From positions 2,594,803 to 2,658,802 of the forward strand of contig OX291550.1 in NCBI GenBank assembly GCA_946406115.1: 64,000 nucleotides of DNA. The letters run 5' to 3'. The position numbers were made by a program, and so were the translations under genes. The DNA comes from Apoda limacodes. Taxonomy: Eukaryota > Arthropoda > Insecta > Lepidoptera > Limacodidae. Positions 1 to 11,729 of this stretch are shown here, piece by piece. The number at the start of each line of letters is the position of its first letter. The stretch's first letter is position 1. Below the pieces are notes generated by a model that saw only the letters and a program-made list of their open reading frames with translations, did not search any database and was not told the DNA's origin.

Positions 1-1125
1 ATAGCAATGTATGTTGTTCATGTCCAACATGTCATTGATATGCAGTAGAAACAGCGTAGGAGACAGCACAGAGCCTTGCGGGACACCAGCATTAATGTCC
101 ATGCTATCAGAGCAACTACCGTCAACTACGGCTCGTATGCGTCTGCCGGACAAAAAGCTAGCCACCCATTTGCACAAACCCTCGGGCACTCCGTAAGATG
201 GCAACTTCGATAGAAGACCGCGGTGCCAGACCCGATCGAACGCCTTCGCTATGTCCAGGCTACATGCCAATGCCTCCCCCTGACTCTCAATGGCTAGTGC
301 CCATCGGTGTGTGAGATACACTAGAAGGTCACCAGTCGAGCGACCGTGGCGAAAGCCATATTGACGGTCACTGACCAGATCGTGTACTTCTAGGTATCTT
401 AGAAGCTGTGTGTTGATCACACGCTCCATCACCTTAGAGAGGAGAGAGGTAATAGCGATAGGCCTGTAATTCGATGGATCTGATCTATCGCCCTTTTTGG
501 GCACCGGGTGCACATTCGCAGTCTTCCATGAAGACGGAAATTGCCTAGTGTGGTAGGAAAGCGCGAAGAGGCGCGTGAGTACAGGACATAACTCAGGAGC
601 ACACTGCTTAAGCACCACTGCTGGTATACCGTCTGGCCCACTCGACTTATGAACGTCTAGAGAAAGTAACGCCCGCCTGACCTCCCGCTGCGTTATGGAG
701 ATTTCCGGCATGGTCTTACCGCACCACGGTATAGTAGGTGGTACAGCGCCTTCATCGTTCATATTCGAGTTCGAGGCAAAGAGACTGCCCAGTAGATCGG
801 CTTTCTCTTCAGCACTATGGGCCAAGTCACCGTCGGTCTTTCGCAGTGGTGGTAACGACGACTGGCAGAAGTTCCCTTCGGCAGCTTTGGCAAGCGACCA
901 GAAAGCACGACTCCCAGAAGGATAGCTCGCAAGTCGCTCACCTATTTTGCCGATGAATTGGAATTTTGCTCTGGCAGTTGCTTTCTTACTGAACCTCGAG
1001 GCAGCATTTAATTTGCGTTTTAACTCAGAAATATTCGGATCCTTATTAAAACGAGCCGTGGTCCAAGCCTCATATGCATTTTGCTTAAGAATTTTAGCTT
1101 TTCTGCACATGACTTTCTACCGTCA
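1..1125 (-). mobile_element. Jockey-like LINE (family A), reverse transcriptase 5' half
   Basis: Read on the - strand, this encodes the region between endonuclease and RT and then the RT fingers and palm: MPEISITQREVRRALLSLDV, PVPKKGDRSDPSNYRPIA, DIAKAFDRVWHRGLL (motif A, first catalytic Asp) and GVPQGSVLSPTLF. The window edge cuts it just before the YADD motif. It is mostly open but is only the middle of an ORF2. The family is recognised as the jockey-like LINE abundant in lepidopteran genomes. Confidence 0.85.
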
Positions 1126-1164
1126 TCTATACTACCATATCTATATTTCACTGCTATTCTAGAT

Positions 1165-1560
1165 AGTGCCGGGTGCCCGGGTGAGTCGTGCATTTAGTGT
1201 AATCGTGATTATGTTACCGCGCCTAACCAAGAGACTTAAGTTCTTTCATGTTTATAATACGCTATGTAAAAGTGTGGGGTGTATGGTTCTCAGATGAGGC
1301 TTCACAAACCCAAGATATATACGTGATGTTAGGACGTCCTTCTTCACCGACCTGAGGGCAGCAGGCACCCAGAACGCACCGGTCCCGAGGTACTTCCCCC
1401 CGCCAGTCGGGGGCTCTGAGGGCCACGATGGAACCAGTCCTGAGGTCCCTCATCACCTAGTTGTGACCCCAAACTACGCCAGCCGTGGTCCCCTACCCGA
1501 CCACGACCCGAACTAATATCATATAGTTCCCGAGATCGTGGCCGTGTGCGATCGGCGCCC
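1165..1560. other. Unassigned GC-rich stretch
   Basis: GC-rich for this window, with CCCGAGGTACTTCCCCCCGC and related runs. No supported reading frame. It resembles a 5' UTR or spacer of a retroelement, but I cannot assign it. Confidence 0.3.
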
Positions 1561-2140
1561 ATCTTTTGGCCGACCGCGCCCTATCTATGGTCGCGGTCGC
1601 GGCAGGACCTTACAGCCCCGCGATCGCGGCATGCTGCTTGCTAGCCTTCATACGTCCCCACTGCTGGGGCACGGCCTACCCTCATAAGCGAGGGTGATTG
1701 GGCCATAGGTCCACACGCGGGCCCAGTGCGGATTGTGGACTTCTATGTCATTTTTTTTTTCTTGAAGTATGCAGGTTTCCGGCCACAGCCAGTGGTGTGA
1801 ATAAATTAATCAGTGTACTTGAGAAATTAAGAAAAGACTCATTGGTACACGCCGAGGTACGGGTACGGGGTTCGAACCTCCGCCACTTGGGACGTAAAGT
1901 GAAATTTAAACCCCTCCGCCACCACCGACTTGCATACCACCGACCGCGGCATATCCAGACCTAACCATCGCAATCTATTTCTAACATGACACGCATATCT
2001 TACGGCTCCGCGACCGCGGCATGTCCAGACCTAACCTACAAAATATATCTAACACGATTACACGATACATAGACCTTACAGGCCCGCGACCGCGGCATGT
2101 CCAAACCTAACCAACAAGATAAATATCTAACACACACATA
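1560..2140. repeat. ~70-bp minisatellite with palindromic CCGCGACCGCGG core
   Basis: Units containing CGCGACCGCGGCATGTCCAG recur at 1941, 2011 and 2087, spaced 70-76 bases, with diverged units at about 1590-1640. The block is interrupted by a SINE at 1667-1940. It is strongly CpG-rich compared with its surroundings. Confidence 0.7.
1667..1940 (-). mobile_element. tRNA-headed SINE
   Basis: On the - strand it starts with a pol III B-box-like GGTTCGAACCCC-type sequence (here GAGGTTCGAACCCC), a GTCGG-GGTGG-type head, then GAAACCTGCAT, GTCCACAATCCGCACTGGGC and the tail ...GCCGTGCCCCAGCAGTGGGG. The same architecture recurs at 32385-32700, 54487-54690 and 58880-58970. Confidence 0.7.
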
Positions 2141-2307
2141 AATGCCTGCAAACTTCACTTACTTGTAACTTGAGATGTTCTTGCCAGGCTCTGCTGATTG
2201 AAGTTCCAACCCGCCATCAAAGGAAGCCGGAAGTGCACGAACCACTGTTTGAATTACACCGCCCAGCTGCAACCGAGGATATGTGTGTTCGGTTCAGCCG
2301 GTCTTTA

Positions 2308-3307
2308 TTTTTATTTTTTATTTTTTATACCACTAAGGTGGCAAACAAGCCTTCGGTCCGCCTGATGGTAAGCGGTCACCGTAGCCTATGGACGCTTGCA
2401 ACACCAGGGGCATCACTCGCGCGTAGCCGACCCTTCACATATCTAATAACTTTTTTTTTTAAAAACCCCATACTGTAGTCCTTAGAGAAAACCTTGGCAG
2501 GGAGCTCATTCCACAACCCAAGCGTTCGCGGGAGGAAGTTTCTCTGAAACCGCACTATACGCGACCATTTCGGTTCCAAAGTGTGAGAATGAATTCCCTG
2601 TCGATGGCGAGCGGTGCGATGGTAGAAAGTAGCCGTGGGCATTATTTCGAACAATTCCTCAGAACACAATCCATTGTACAAGCGGTAGAACACACAATGG
2701 GAGGCAAAGTCTCTCCTCAGACTTAAGGGCTCGATACCGCAAGTGAGTTTGGGATCATCGACAATTCTCACAGCCCGTCGTTGAACCGAGTCAAAAGGGC
2801 CAAGCTGGTATCCGGGTGCACCCACCCAGAGATGGCAGCAGTACTCCATATGGGGCCGGACTTGCGACTTGTAAAGTAGCAACCTTTGCCCCGACGTGAA
2901 GTACTGCTTCGCTCTGTTGAGTACACCTAGATTTTTGGACGCCAGCTTTACCTTGTCTAGCAAATGATCTCGGAACTGAACATCGCTGGAGATGTGAACA
3001 CCAAGGATCCCAATGCTCTTGGAGATGGAGAGGGGAGTGTTCTGGAATTGTGGGATAACAGTGAATGGGGTTTTCTTAGCGGTGAACGCGCAGACTTGTG
3101 TTTTTGAAGGGTTGAATCGGACCAAGTTTTCCCACCCCCAGTCAGATCTCGATTTGAGACACAAGTTCTTCACGCTTTGCCTTCACAACGGAACGTGGGA
3201 TGCTTGCACGGCCCGTGTAATAAGCGTCTCCAGTACTGTCATCTGCATAGCAATGTATGTTGTTGTCCAACATATCATTGATGTGCAGTAAAAACAGCGT
3301 AGGAGAC
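2308..3307 (-). mobile_element. Jockey-like LINE (family A), 3' end with YADD
   Basis: The - strand encodes FLLHINDML and YADDST (RT catalytic box) near 3220-3290, then a frame change, then the thumb and C-terminal domain (FNPSKTQVCAFTAKK, QYFTSGQRLLLYKSQVRPHM, RFQRNFLPRTLGLWNELP). It ends in a 3' UTR and poly(A) at 2308-2335. The element is 5'-truncated at 3308. The largest frame is 265 codons (2376..3173). Confidence 0.88.
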
Positions 3308-3694
3308 TTTTTAGAAATGTTTCGCTGACGAATGGGTGAAAGATTCAATTTCAAAGGTAGATAGTGCTCGTAGGTATTTGGTAGCAAGGGATAGCGGTCA
3401 ATTGATAGACATGTCGACCTAATCAGGTGCAGATTACGCGTATTTGTTAGTGGATTTAGAAGATACAGAATGCCTTGGTTAGGGTGAGAGCTACAGTTCA
3501 CCTGCGAAAGACAATAAGTCAGAGGAAAATGTGGATACAGAGTAGGTTAATGATCGTATTGTGAACGTGGTCAACCGCGGATATCACCACCTTGCGTGTC
3601 ACCTTATCAACACAAGGAAGACGCAAAACGAATACGAAAGCCCATGACCCGATTTCAATGTACATAGAAAATATTGTAGATTTAAGAAGGGAGG
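3308..3694 (+). other. Sequence upstream of the candidate LTR
   Basis: Probably the 3' internal part of the retroelement that owns the 3695-3850 LTR. Short broken frames only; nothing recognised. Confidence 0.3.
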
Positions 3695-3850
3695 TGTGAT
3701 ATATGTTGTATTAAGTAGGTAGTTATTTAGTTCTTAGATAATAAGCTATATCTGTAAGTGTGGATCGTCAGTAGACCAGGCCAGTCTGCGAATATACGCT
3801 GTGCAACCGAGTCGTGTGTGTTTCTATTCGTCAGGCTACCCAATATCACA
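3695..3850 (+). repeat. Candidate short LTR with polypurine tract
   Basis: Bounded by perfect inverted ends TGTGATAT (3695-3702) and ATATCACA (3843-3850), beginning TG and ending CA. It is immediately preceded by the purine run AAGAAGGGAGG (3684-3694), as expected for a 3' LTR on the + strand. Length 156 bp. No partner LTR or TSD was found in the window. Confidence 0.45.
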
Positions 3851-3950
3851 GTCAGAAACATAAATACAAAATTATCTTTAAACGGAGAAGAAATAGAACC
3901 ATTAAACTCGACAGTGTTTCTAGGTATTACATTACAGAATATTTTATTGT
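3851..3950 (+). pseudogene. LINE reverse transcriptase scrap
   Basis: The + strand reads VRNINTKLSLNGEEIEPL and then STVFLGITL, matching the RT thumb stretch (N-G-x-x-I...FLGIxLD) of non-LTR retrotransposons. The similarity stops after about 3945. It abuts the candidate LTR. Confidence 0.55.
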
Positions 3951-4162
3951 CTCATAATATTAATATTTTTGATATAAAAGGGGTACAGGAAGTGGGGACG
4001 TTACAACGGATGACAGATGGCAAAAGTAATGAAAATAATGATTCTGCATCCCAAACCGAACACGCCCTTAGTGGGTGCTTCGCCGACCAACTCGTGTGTG
4101 TATTGACGGTAATTTTTTTTTTGTTTGCGCTGTGTCCGTGTTACGTGAAACATGAATTGTGA

Positions 4163-7100
4163 TCATCATGCAAATCTACCGTCCACACTATACTAGTAAT
4201 AACTATTATTTTTCATTTTAAATAATTTAAAAATCTGTCGCACACACCTTTTGTTAGCTTGAATTTACTTTCCTATTATTTTCATATTATAATGGTACTG
4301 CAAGGTAACAGTTCAAATGTTTTTTTTTTTATTTAGGATATTGAGAGCTTTACCCCTAATACCGTAGCGATGATGTAGTAGGCGCTCAACTAATATAGTC
4401 CTCAGCCCCCCCCACAAGGCCTCTGACTTAGCTTTGCGACTGAAATCGTAATAAAACGACAGCACGGAAAACTTTATTTACAGAAATTATATGTTAGGAC
4501 TAGGTCTGCACCACGACTAGGTCTGCACCACGACTAGGTCTGCACCACACAAAGTCAGAGGTGCTTTGGAACAGTAACTAATTTTGATTATTCTTGCCAA
4601 AAATCTAGGAAGTTTTCATAAAAAAATAACCATATCTGTTAAACAAGTTAGTTAGGAATTCGAGATCAGGCTAAGCTGCAGCAAAACCGGAATTAGTGGA
4701 CAGGACAGGTATTAATTATTTTCCAAATAACAGTTCCGCAAAAATATATACGAATTACAAATTTACATTAAAAGTCTAGTGTCCTTGACTGGCTAGGATA
4801 TAGATGAAACCACACCATATTGTGCAATCTATGAAAGCACGATAATTTTCTGAATTCAGAACCCTCAGTGAAAACTCTCGCATTATATCACTCGCATTTT
4901 TATAGATCATAGATGCTTAGAAGTTCATTATTTTTCTATCTTGTCGACTAGGTATTATTAATTATTAGTTTTAATTAATTAATAAATAAATATTTATGTG
5001 TACATATTAATATAAGTCGTATTTATAAGTATCCTTAACGATAACTTTTTTGTATAAACATATGTAGACCAATTAAAATCGGTCTAGGCCGTTCCAGAAC
5101 ACAACGAGAACGTTATTTGGATAGCCAACACCTTCCAAGAAAACGGCTGTTACTCAACAGAGTTAGTGTTTTGGAATTACAGGCTGAATTGAAGTGCCCG
5201 CATTTAAAATAAATTAAAATGGTTGTCTTTATTTGTATTAATAATTTAGTGTTTCTGTCATTGTTTTGTGAATTCGAAATGAAAACGAAATACGTATATT
5301 GTGTTCAAAATGTCTGTTTGTCTTTCTCAAGAACGTGTAAAGGTATAATATAATAATAAATATAGTAATTATAATGACTTCTGTCTCTTTCATATTTACT
5401 GTCGCATAGTACAATATTCAGTTACCGTGCGGTGTCGCATGGGCTGAGGCGGGGGCAGCGCGAAAGCAGCTGGAGTCGTTAACAGTTTTGCACAAACCAT
5501 GATCTTTATAAAATATTTGGAATTGCAGCAGAGTTTTACTTCATAAAAATGTTGCTTAGCATATTTAATACCGCATCCAATTTTATGAAATTTTATATCC
5601 CTTCCGTGTTGTATCTTTTTCTATTTTTTTTAATTATTAAGAAGTAAAAACGATACTTATTTTTTATTGTATTTAAAATCACAAAGTTTTTTGATGGGTA
5701 CTAAATATTTTTTAATTTTATAAACACTGATCATATGTTGACCACTCTTGGCGAGTACGTATTTAAAATCAAGGTAATTATTGTCAAATAATTAAATCCA
5801 CGGGCCCTTAAACTTGTACAAAATTATATCTTTTTAAATAAAGGCAATACAAAAATACGGCCATTGAATACCATAACCAAAACCTATATAGAGTACTTCC
5901 CGATGACATAGAATTACGAAATTCGACAAGAGTCACATTACGAATAAAAAAAAACATTGGGAAAGGCCCTTGCCTAAAAATGGCGCCTTTTTTTCGGTCG
6001 CGAATACGAATGCGACTATTTTATTTTGATAGTACATATTTTAGTGTAAAATCACAGACCTAGGATTTTTACGCTTATTGAGTTAAGGAGGCGTAGGAGG
6101 TCTGAAGGAAAGACATTGTTCCTTATAACTTGTATGATCACTGTTATCGTGTAGAGATTGAATATGGATTGAAAGGTCTGTTACAATATTATAACAGGAC
6201 AGGTTATAGCAGTAGTGCCCTGTTTGAATGCACCGGATAGGTGCTCAGAAGGAGAAGAAAAGATAGAGGGAGTTCAGAGCTGAGCAAAGAAACACTTTTC
6301 AAGGGTAAGGCTGGTTATATTAGTATACTCTTTCATTATATAGTAACGGCTTTTAATGCACAATATCCTAATCACATAGGGTGATTCTTAACACTTAAAT
6401 ATCTAGATCACAGCTACCTATTTCACAATTATATAGGACTACCTAAATAAATAGAAAGATAGCAAAACGCAAGCCTGCCTACACAGATTTTTAAGTGCAG
6501 TTTTAAAGCTTTTATTAGGAAACTAGTACAATCAGGTCTCTTCGGCCTAGAGCCCGATTCGATGTCTCGCACGCTGCAGGCACCCCTCAAGTCATCGCCG
6601 GCGTAGAAAGAAGACGCGGACGGGACTGATTTTAAGTGGCCTAACAGCGTGTGATGAGTAGTGAATATGCCGCCCGTGAAAGTCTAATTTAATGAAATAT
6701 ACTAAAATTATAAATGTACCTAAATAATTTAATTCTAATTAGTTTGCAGTTGACATTTTAGTTTTATGTAGATATCTATAAAACAGCAAATAATATTGTG
6801 ATTTAGATATTACATTATTGGAATATCGATGTACTTTACCTTACCTTACTTGTACCTTTATGCTTTAACTTAACTTTGTTTGAATACACATTACGTTAAA
6901 ACGGCTAAATTAGTGCAAAATTTAAACTTTACCGTAGGCTTTTGTTTTATCGAATTTGATTCATGACATGAAAATATATAGATGAACGCTAAAAGTTTTA
7001 TCATAAAAATAATAAATTATATGAGTTTTACTTAATCAAAAACCATAAACTATGTACCTACTTGATTAAAATGTTGCCGTCTGAGCGTAGGTACTAAAGT

Positions 7101-7185
7101 GGGCACTATGTCTTATGCATAGCTAGTTTTAAAAAGCAAGTTACCTGGCTTACGCATATTATAGCATTGTTTTCTTTTTATCCAT
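4163..7185. other. AT-rich intergenic DNA without a supported gene
   Basis: Contains a 17-bp triplicate at 4498-4548 and a dispersed repeat at 5860-5945 that recurs at 23755-23905 (key bases GTACTTCCCG, GACATAGAAT). A GC-richer patch at 6530-6690 is unassigned. No coding signal. Confidence 0.5.
4498..4548 (+). repeat. 17-bp tandem repeat, 3 copies
   Basis: Three identical copies of GACTAGGTCTGCACCAC. Confidence 0.95.
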
Positions 7186-7186
7186 A

Positions 7187-7420
7187 TATATGCAGGTCTG
7201 TCTGTCTGTCTGTTACCTCTTCAGGCTAAAACTACTGTACCGATTAAGATGAAATTTGGCATGAAGATAGTTTGAGCCCTGGGAAAGGGCATAGGCTTCT
7301 TGGAAACTTCATGTATGAGTCGGTTTTTTTCTATCACCAAGGAGTTGCCGATTAATCCTACGCCGATAACCGAATTTTTTGGTGTTTTTATGTCACATAC
7401 AGCTGGTTTTCTTAACATTT
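7187..7420 (+). mobile_element. Non-autonomous Helitron fragment
   Basis: Contains the internal signature of the family (GTTACCTCTTCA, GATGAAATTTGGCATG, GGGAAAGG-CATAGG, CCTACGCCGATAACC) but lacks the terminal CTAG and the 5' TC. Confidence 0.55.
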
Positions 7421-7429
7421 ACAACTACT

Positions 7430-8680
7430 ATCTATATTACTAATTTGGCATTATGTAGTAGGTTGCTTGCCCTCCTGCATCAGTATTACAATCAATATTA
7501 ATGCATAAGCTACATTTATACTATATTGACAGAACATTTTAACTATCAGAAGTTATAACATTGTTTAACCAATGTGGTGGTGGGACACAAAACTTGCTAG
7601 CTGGCCCAGCAGATGTTGTTTTGCCCTTTCTTGCACTGCACGGCCATCCAGTGCCAATTTCAGGGTTTTTATATATCGGATAGCATTCTTCATATAAAAA
7701 CACTTAGATGTGCCAACTTTCTTGGTTATCATCGGTCAAACAGTTTGTCGATCTCGGATGTACCAACATCCATTTCTTAGTTATTATCGTAGTTTTTAGA
7801 TTTTTTGGACACGAAGTTTAAAAGTCAGAGGAGGAGGGACACAATTTTTTTAACTTTAGAAGCTAATAACTTGCAAAATATACATTTAAGAGAAGTGACC
7901 TAATATGCCTCTACCCGCGCCCATTTTTGTTACACATATATACCCGCGTACGGATTCGCAGACCGTTAGTTTGGAACCCATTTTTTTTTAAATAAGAAGG
8001 CATAGGGCTATCAGTTTCAGTTTTTACCAATTGCCTACGGAACCCTTAAGATCCAAAATAATCTGGTCGTACCCTACATTACGGATATTTGTAAAAAATG
8101 TATAAGAATGGACTATTTAGAAGTTTTGATACCAAAACCATTTTTTTAGAATTAGGCAAAATGCACTATTTGAATTTTGAAACGTTTTAGGGTTTAACGT
8201 AACATCTAAGGTCCAAACCTGTTTAGTTAGCTTAAGTATAGAAATAATAATAGATCGAGGCCTAAATATAATAAATAACTTGCCGCCAGGAAAGGTCATT
8301 TTAAGTTAAAGTTTTAAGAATTTTAATATCAATTTGAAATTATGCGAAAATAAACTAACACTAAAATTACTCAATACTTTTACTACATAAAATAATATAA
8401 ATTATACTGATATGTTTTTAATAAGCCTTTAACAAAGGTTGCAAATAATAATGACATCTTTTGAAGTATATGTTAGCAAACATGGGTATGTTCAGGTTTA
8501 GGTTATGGACAGAGGGGTCTCTGTCCTTACGATGAAGATGTTTATGTTTATCATTGTGTTCATCACTAATCATCGATAATACACACTCTTCACATTTTAA
8601 TTTTGTAGATACAAAGTTTACTATAAATCCTGCAATACATGAAATGCACTGTGTTGCAAACTCTGACAATACTATCAAAT
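7430..8680. other. Anonymous AT-rich intergenic DNA
   Basis: Only short shadow frames. A stretch at 7850-7980 resembles a dispersed repeat also seen near 60960-61050 (AATAACT-GCAAAATGTACAT). Nothing else supported. Confidence 0.4.
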
Positions 8681-8684
8681 TTTC

Positions 8685-8990
8685 AAGAAGTTCTATTTAA
8701 AGTAATAATACAGTTCTTTGATAATTAGCTAAAGAGTATACAATATGTACCGAAACACTTATTAGGTAATAAAAATAAGTTAGTAAGCTACTTAAAACAA
8801 AGTCGAACATGTCAATTATTATTTTTTTGTTTTTATGTAGCATAGGGGGCGCACCATGTGAAGCGTCAAATATCGTCAAGCGAGTGAAAGAATTAAGATA
8901 TTTAAGAGTATTCCGATATTTAATAGTACTAGTTGCATTAGCGCCGTCATAATTATATTTTTGAACAATTATATGTACATACCTACACTT
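8685..8990 (-). repeat. Dispersed repeat B, inverted partner of 16140-16412
   Basis: Contains AAGAAGTTCTATTTAAAGTA, GTACCGAAACACTTATTAGG and GCATAGGGGGCGC, all of which occur reverse-complemented at 16140-16412. A diverged copy is at 20690-21010. Likely the 3' UTR of a LINE, since the other copies run into a GACGATTCAAAAGTG...TTGAATAAA tail. Confidence 0.75.
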
Positions 8991-9014
8991 AAAATAATCC
9001 ATACTATCCATGAT

Positions 9015-9225
9015 TATAATATAATAATAAATATTATAAATGCGAAAGTAAATCTGTCTGTTACCTCTTCATGCTGTTACCGCTGTACCGATTAAGATCA
9101 AATTTGGTATGCAGATAGTTTGAGTCCCGGAAAAGGACACAAGCTACTCGAAAACATCAAGTATTATCCGTTCATTTTTTTTCCACAATTGAGGTGTTGC
9201 CGTTGAAATCCTACACCGATGACAA
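9015..9225 (+). mobile_element. Non-autonomous Helitron fragment
   Basis: AATATTATAAATGCGAAAGT start, CTGTTACCTCTTCATGC, GATCAAATTTGGTATGCAG and ATCCTACACCGATGAC. The 3' end is replaced by a palindrome at 9229. Confidence 0.6.
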
Positions 9226-9228
9226 ATA

Positions 9229-9303
9229 CACATAGACGTGTACATGTATGTGTTTTTATCCATGAAATATGGATAAACACACATACATGTACACGTCTAT
9301 GTG
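9229..9303. repeat. Near-perfect 35-bp hairpin palindrome
   Basis: Arms 9229-9263 and 9269-9303 are complementary at 34 of 35 positions, with a 5-base loop GAAAT. Confidence 0.95.
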
Positions 9304-9394
9304 CCACACCAACCCCCATCTAGAATGGGTGAGTCATGAATTCTTTTCCTAACAAACCCCCGCCCCAGTCAGACCGTGTCTAGATGAGAATAAA

Positions 9395-10445
9395 TCGAGC
9401 CAGAGTCATCAATCGACTGGCAATCGAGAAAGCATCGCGATGGCACGCTTTAGAACTAAATCCCCTACCATAACCTGTGCGACCCGCGGGGTACCGTCCG
9501 ACCCGGGGAATAATTGAACGATGCTACTTAAACGCCATTACAAAGGCGGTAAATTTGAGTCCTTTAAGAGGACGCGTGGGTGGTTGGTTTTGTCCGTCCA
9601 CCGAACCCGTTGCTGTAACAAATGTAAATATTCCACCACCGACGGTGGAACAATTGCATGATTTGCTGAAGAATCTGATAACGCGATAACCGATTGACTG
9701 ACACATCGATGGAGGGGTATTCAAGCAAAGAGGTTAAGGTCCTACCGATCAAGAAATGGCCTAGAGTTTGCGCTTCCAAGTCATTAGGATCCGACGAGAT
9801 CGGAAGAAGCGGTCGTGAGTTCAAGACCGCTTCGAAATTGCAAAAAACCGTTTGCAATTCCTCAGACATGAGGACCGTTCCACTAATCACACGACAGAGG
9901 TGAGTTTTGGCGACCTTGACGAAACGAAACGCTGCTTCGAAAATACTGCCCCACGAAGAATAGCCGGGAGGATCAAAAATCCAAGTCACGCCCCGTTTGG
10001 ACAACTCAGAATCAATATAAGCATGATTGTCTAACAAAAACTGAAGGAATTCCTTCTCTCAATCTGCACCCTTGAAGTAGGTGCCACAGTCTAAGGGAAT
10101 CAAGTGAAGGAGTCCACGCCGACTAACAAACCGCGACAGACATGAAACGAGCTCCAGCCTTGGAAAACAAACAAACGTTAACACATAAATAGGCCTTTAC
10201 CTGTCGGGCGTTGCGAACACTTGACGTCTTCACCTAAAATGGACCCGCGAAATACAGCCCAACCTTAGCGAAAGGTCGAGCGGGCCGGACACTATCGGAC
10301 GGCAAGTCACCCATTTGTGGCTGGATCAAGGTTTCATTTTACCTGTAACAAGGGATACATTTTAAGAAAACGCTCAGAGCTGCTCGTCTGGCGGACAAAA
10401 TCCAATAGTTTCGCTGCAGACAAGCCAGCAATGTGTTGAGACCGA
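9395..10445 (-). pseudogene. BEL/Pao retrotransposon remnant: integrase and C-terminal domain
   Basis: Read on the - strand from 10445: an H2C2-side segment (RNYWILSARRAA), MGDLPSDS, VGLYFAGPF, then LELVSCLSRFVSRRG, DCGTYFKGAD (second catalytic Asp region), ELSKRGVTWIFDPPGYSSWG, VLNSRPLLPISSDPNDLEAQ (containing the E region) and, further on, NLPPLMWRLSSIVQLFPGSD of the post-integrase domain. This order is that of BEL/Pao pol. Several in-frame stops and at least two frame changes show it is dead. The open part is 9564..10037. It is joined directly to a LINE tail at about 10450. Confidence 0.82.
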
Positions 10446-10454
10446 CATAACAGT

Positions 10455-11168
10455 TCCTATGGTGGACGCTTGCAACACCAGGGTATCAATTGCGTATTGC
10501 CGACCCTTCAAAAATCCAATAACTTATTTCTTGAGGAACCCCATACTCTAGTACTTAAAGAAAACCTTGGTAGAGAGCTAATTCCACAACCCACGCGTTC
10601 GCGGGAGGAAGTCCCTCTAAGAACGCACTGTACGCGACCCTTTCGGTGTACAAATGAAGGTCTTAAAAATGAATTCCCTGCTAATGGCGAGCGGTGCAAT
10701 GGTAGAAAGTAGCCGTGGGCGTCATTTCGAACAATTCTTCAGAACACATCCCATTGTATAAGCGGTAGAACACACATAGTGAGGCAAAGTCTCTCCTCAG
10801 ACTTAAGGGTTCGATACGGCAAGTGAGTTTGGGGTGGTCGACTATTCTCACAGCGCGTCGTTGAACTGAGTCGAATAGGCCAACCTAGTATCCGGGTGCA
10901 CCCGGCCAGAGATGGTGGCAGTACTCCATATTGGGCCGAACTTGCGACTTGTGAAGCAGCAACCTCTGCCCCGACGTGAAGTACTGCCTCGCTCTGTTGA
11001 GTATACCCAGTTTTTTAGACGCCAGCTTCACCTTGTTTTGCAGATTATCTCGCAAAGAAACATCGGAGATGTTAACACCAGGGATCCCAATGCTCTTGGA
11101 GATAGAGAGGGGAGTGTTCTGGAATTGTGGGACTACAAAAAATGGGGTTTTCTTAGCGGTGAACGCGT
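10455..11168 (-). mobile_element. Jockey-like LINE (family A) 3' fragment
   Basis: The - strand encodes AFTAKKTPFFVVPQFQNTPL, the segment ARQYFTSGQRLLLHKSQVRP and the C-terminal domain to the 3' UTR, with frameshifts. It matches 2376-3110. It is interrupted at 11168 by an oppositely oriented tail of the same family. Confidence 0.85.
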
Positions 11169-11262
11169 AATACAAGCGTCCATAGGCCACGGTGGCCGTT
11201 TACCATCAGGCGAACCGTGAGCTTGTTTGCCACCTTAGTGGAAAAAAAAAGAAAAAAACCTA
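11169..11262 (+). mobile_element. LINE family A 3' tail with poly(A), opposite orientation
   Basis: CAAGCGTCCATAGGCCACGG...GCTTGTTTGCCACCTTAGTG followed by an A-rich tail. The same 3' UTR lies on the opposite strand at 10455, so the two fragments are inverted relative to each other. Confidence 0.75.
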
Positions 11263-11334
11263 ACACTAAATCAGAATATGATCTATATCTTCAAGAACCT
11301 AAGATACTGCACTGAGTTGAATACATTGAATATG

Positions 11335-11725
11335 ATGTACATTACTGCCAATCTGTGATTACCTATTGCATTCCTGCATGGGGTGGAGCGAGTTTTAAAA
11401 GTGATACTAAAAAAACCTTTTGGACATCCCACACTTGAGCTGTATTCGGAGACAGATGCATTGACTGTATGACAGCTCTTTGTCCTTCAGTCCATATTGA
11501 AAAAACACGGACAGGTTAGCCTTCCGGATCCTACACGTCGTATAGGTAGATCAGTATGCCCTCTAAAATCTTACAAAACTACAATTGCAAGAAACCACCT
11601 CCCGCTAACGCTTAGTGGTATAAAAAAAATTGTTAAACCTAAAGATACCCATACGGTAATGAAAGATCTAAAATCAAAAATTCATTCATTTTCCTTTCCC
11701 ATCTCAAAGATCTACTCGTATTGAC
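11335..11725 (+). pseudogene. Non-LTR retrotransposon RT C-terminal fragment
   Basis: The + strand reads VITYCIPAWGGAS, then ELYSETDALTV with a frame break, then ILKKHGQVSLPDPTRRIGRS and RNHLPLTL. This matches the C-terminal domain of lepidopteran non-LTR elements of a family different from A. Broken. Confidence 0.65.
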
Positions 11726-11729
11726 AAAA

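Noticed and set aside
2376..3173. 265-codon open frame as a host gene
   Set aside because: It is the C-terminal part of a LINE reverse transcriptase repeated at least four more times in the window.
9694..10034. + strand frames over 9694-10034
   Set aside because: They are antisense shadows of the BEL/Pao integrase on the - strand.
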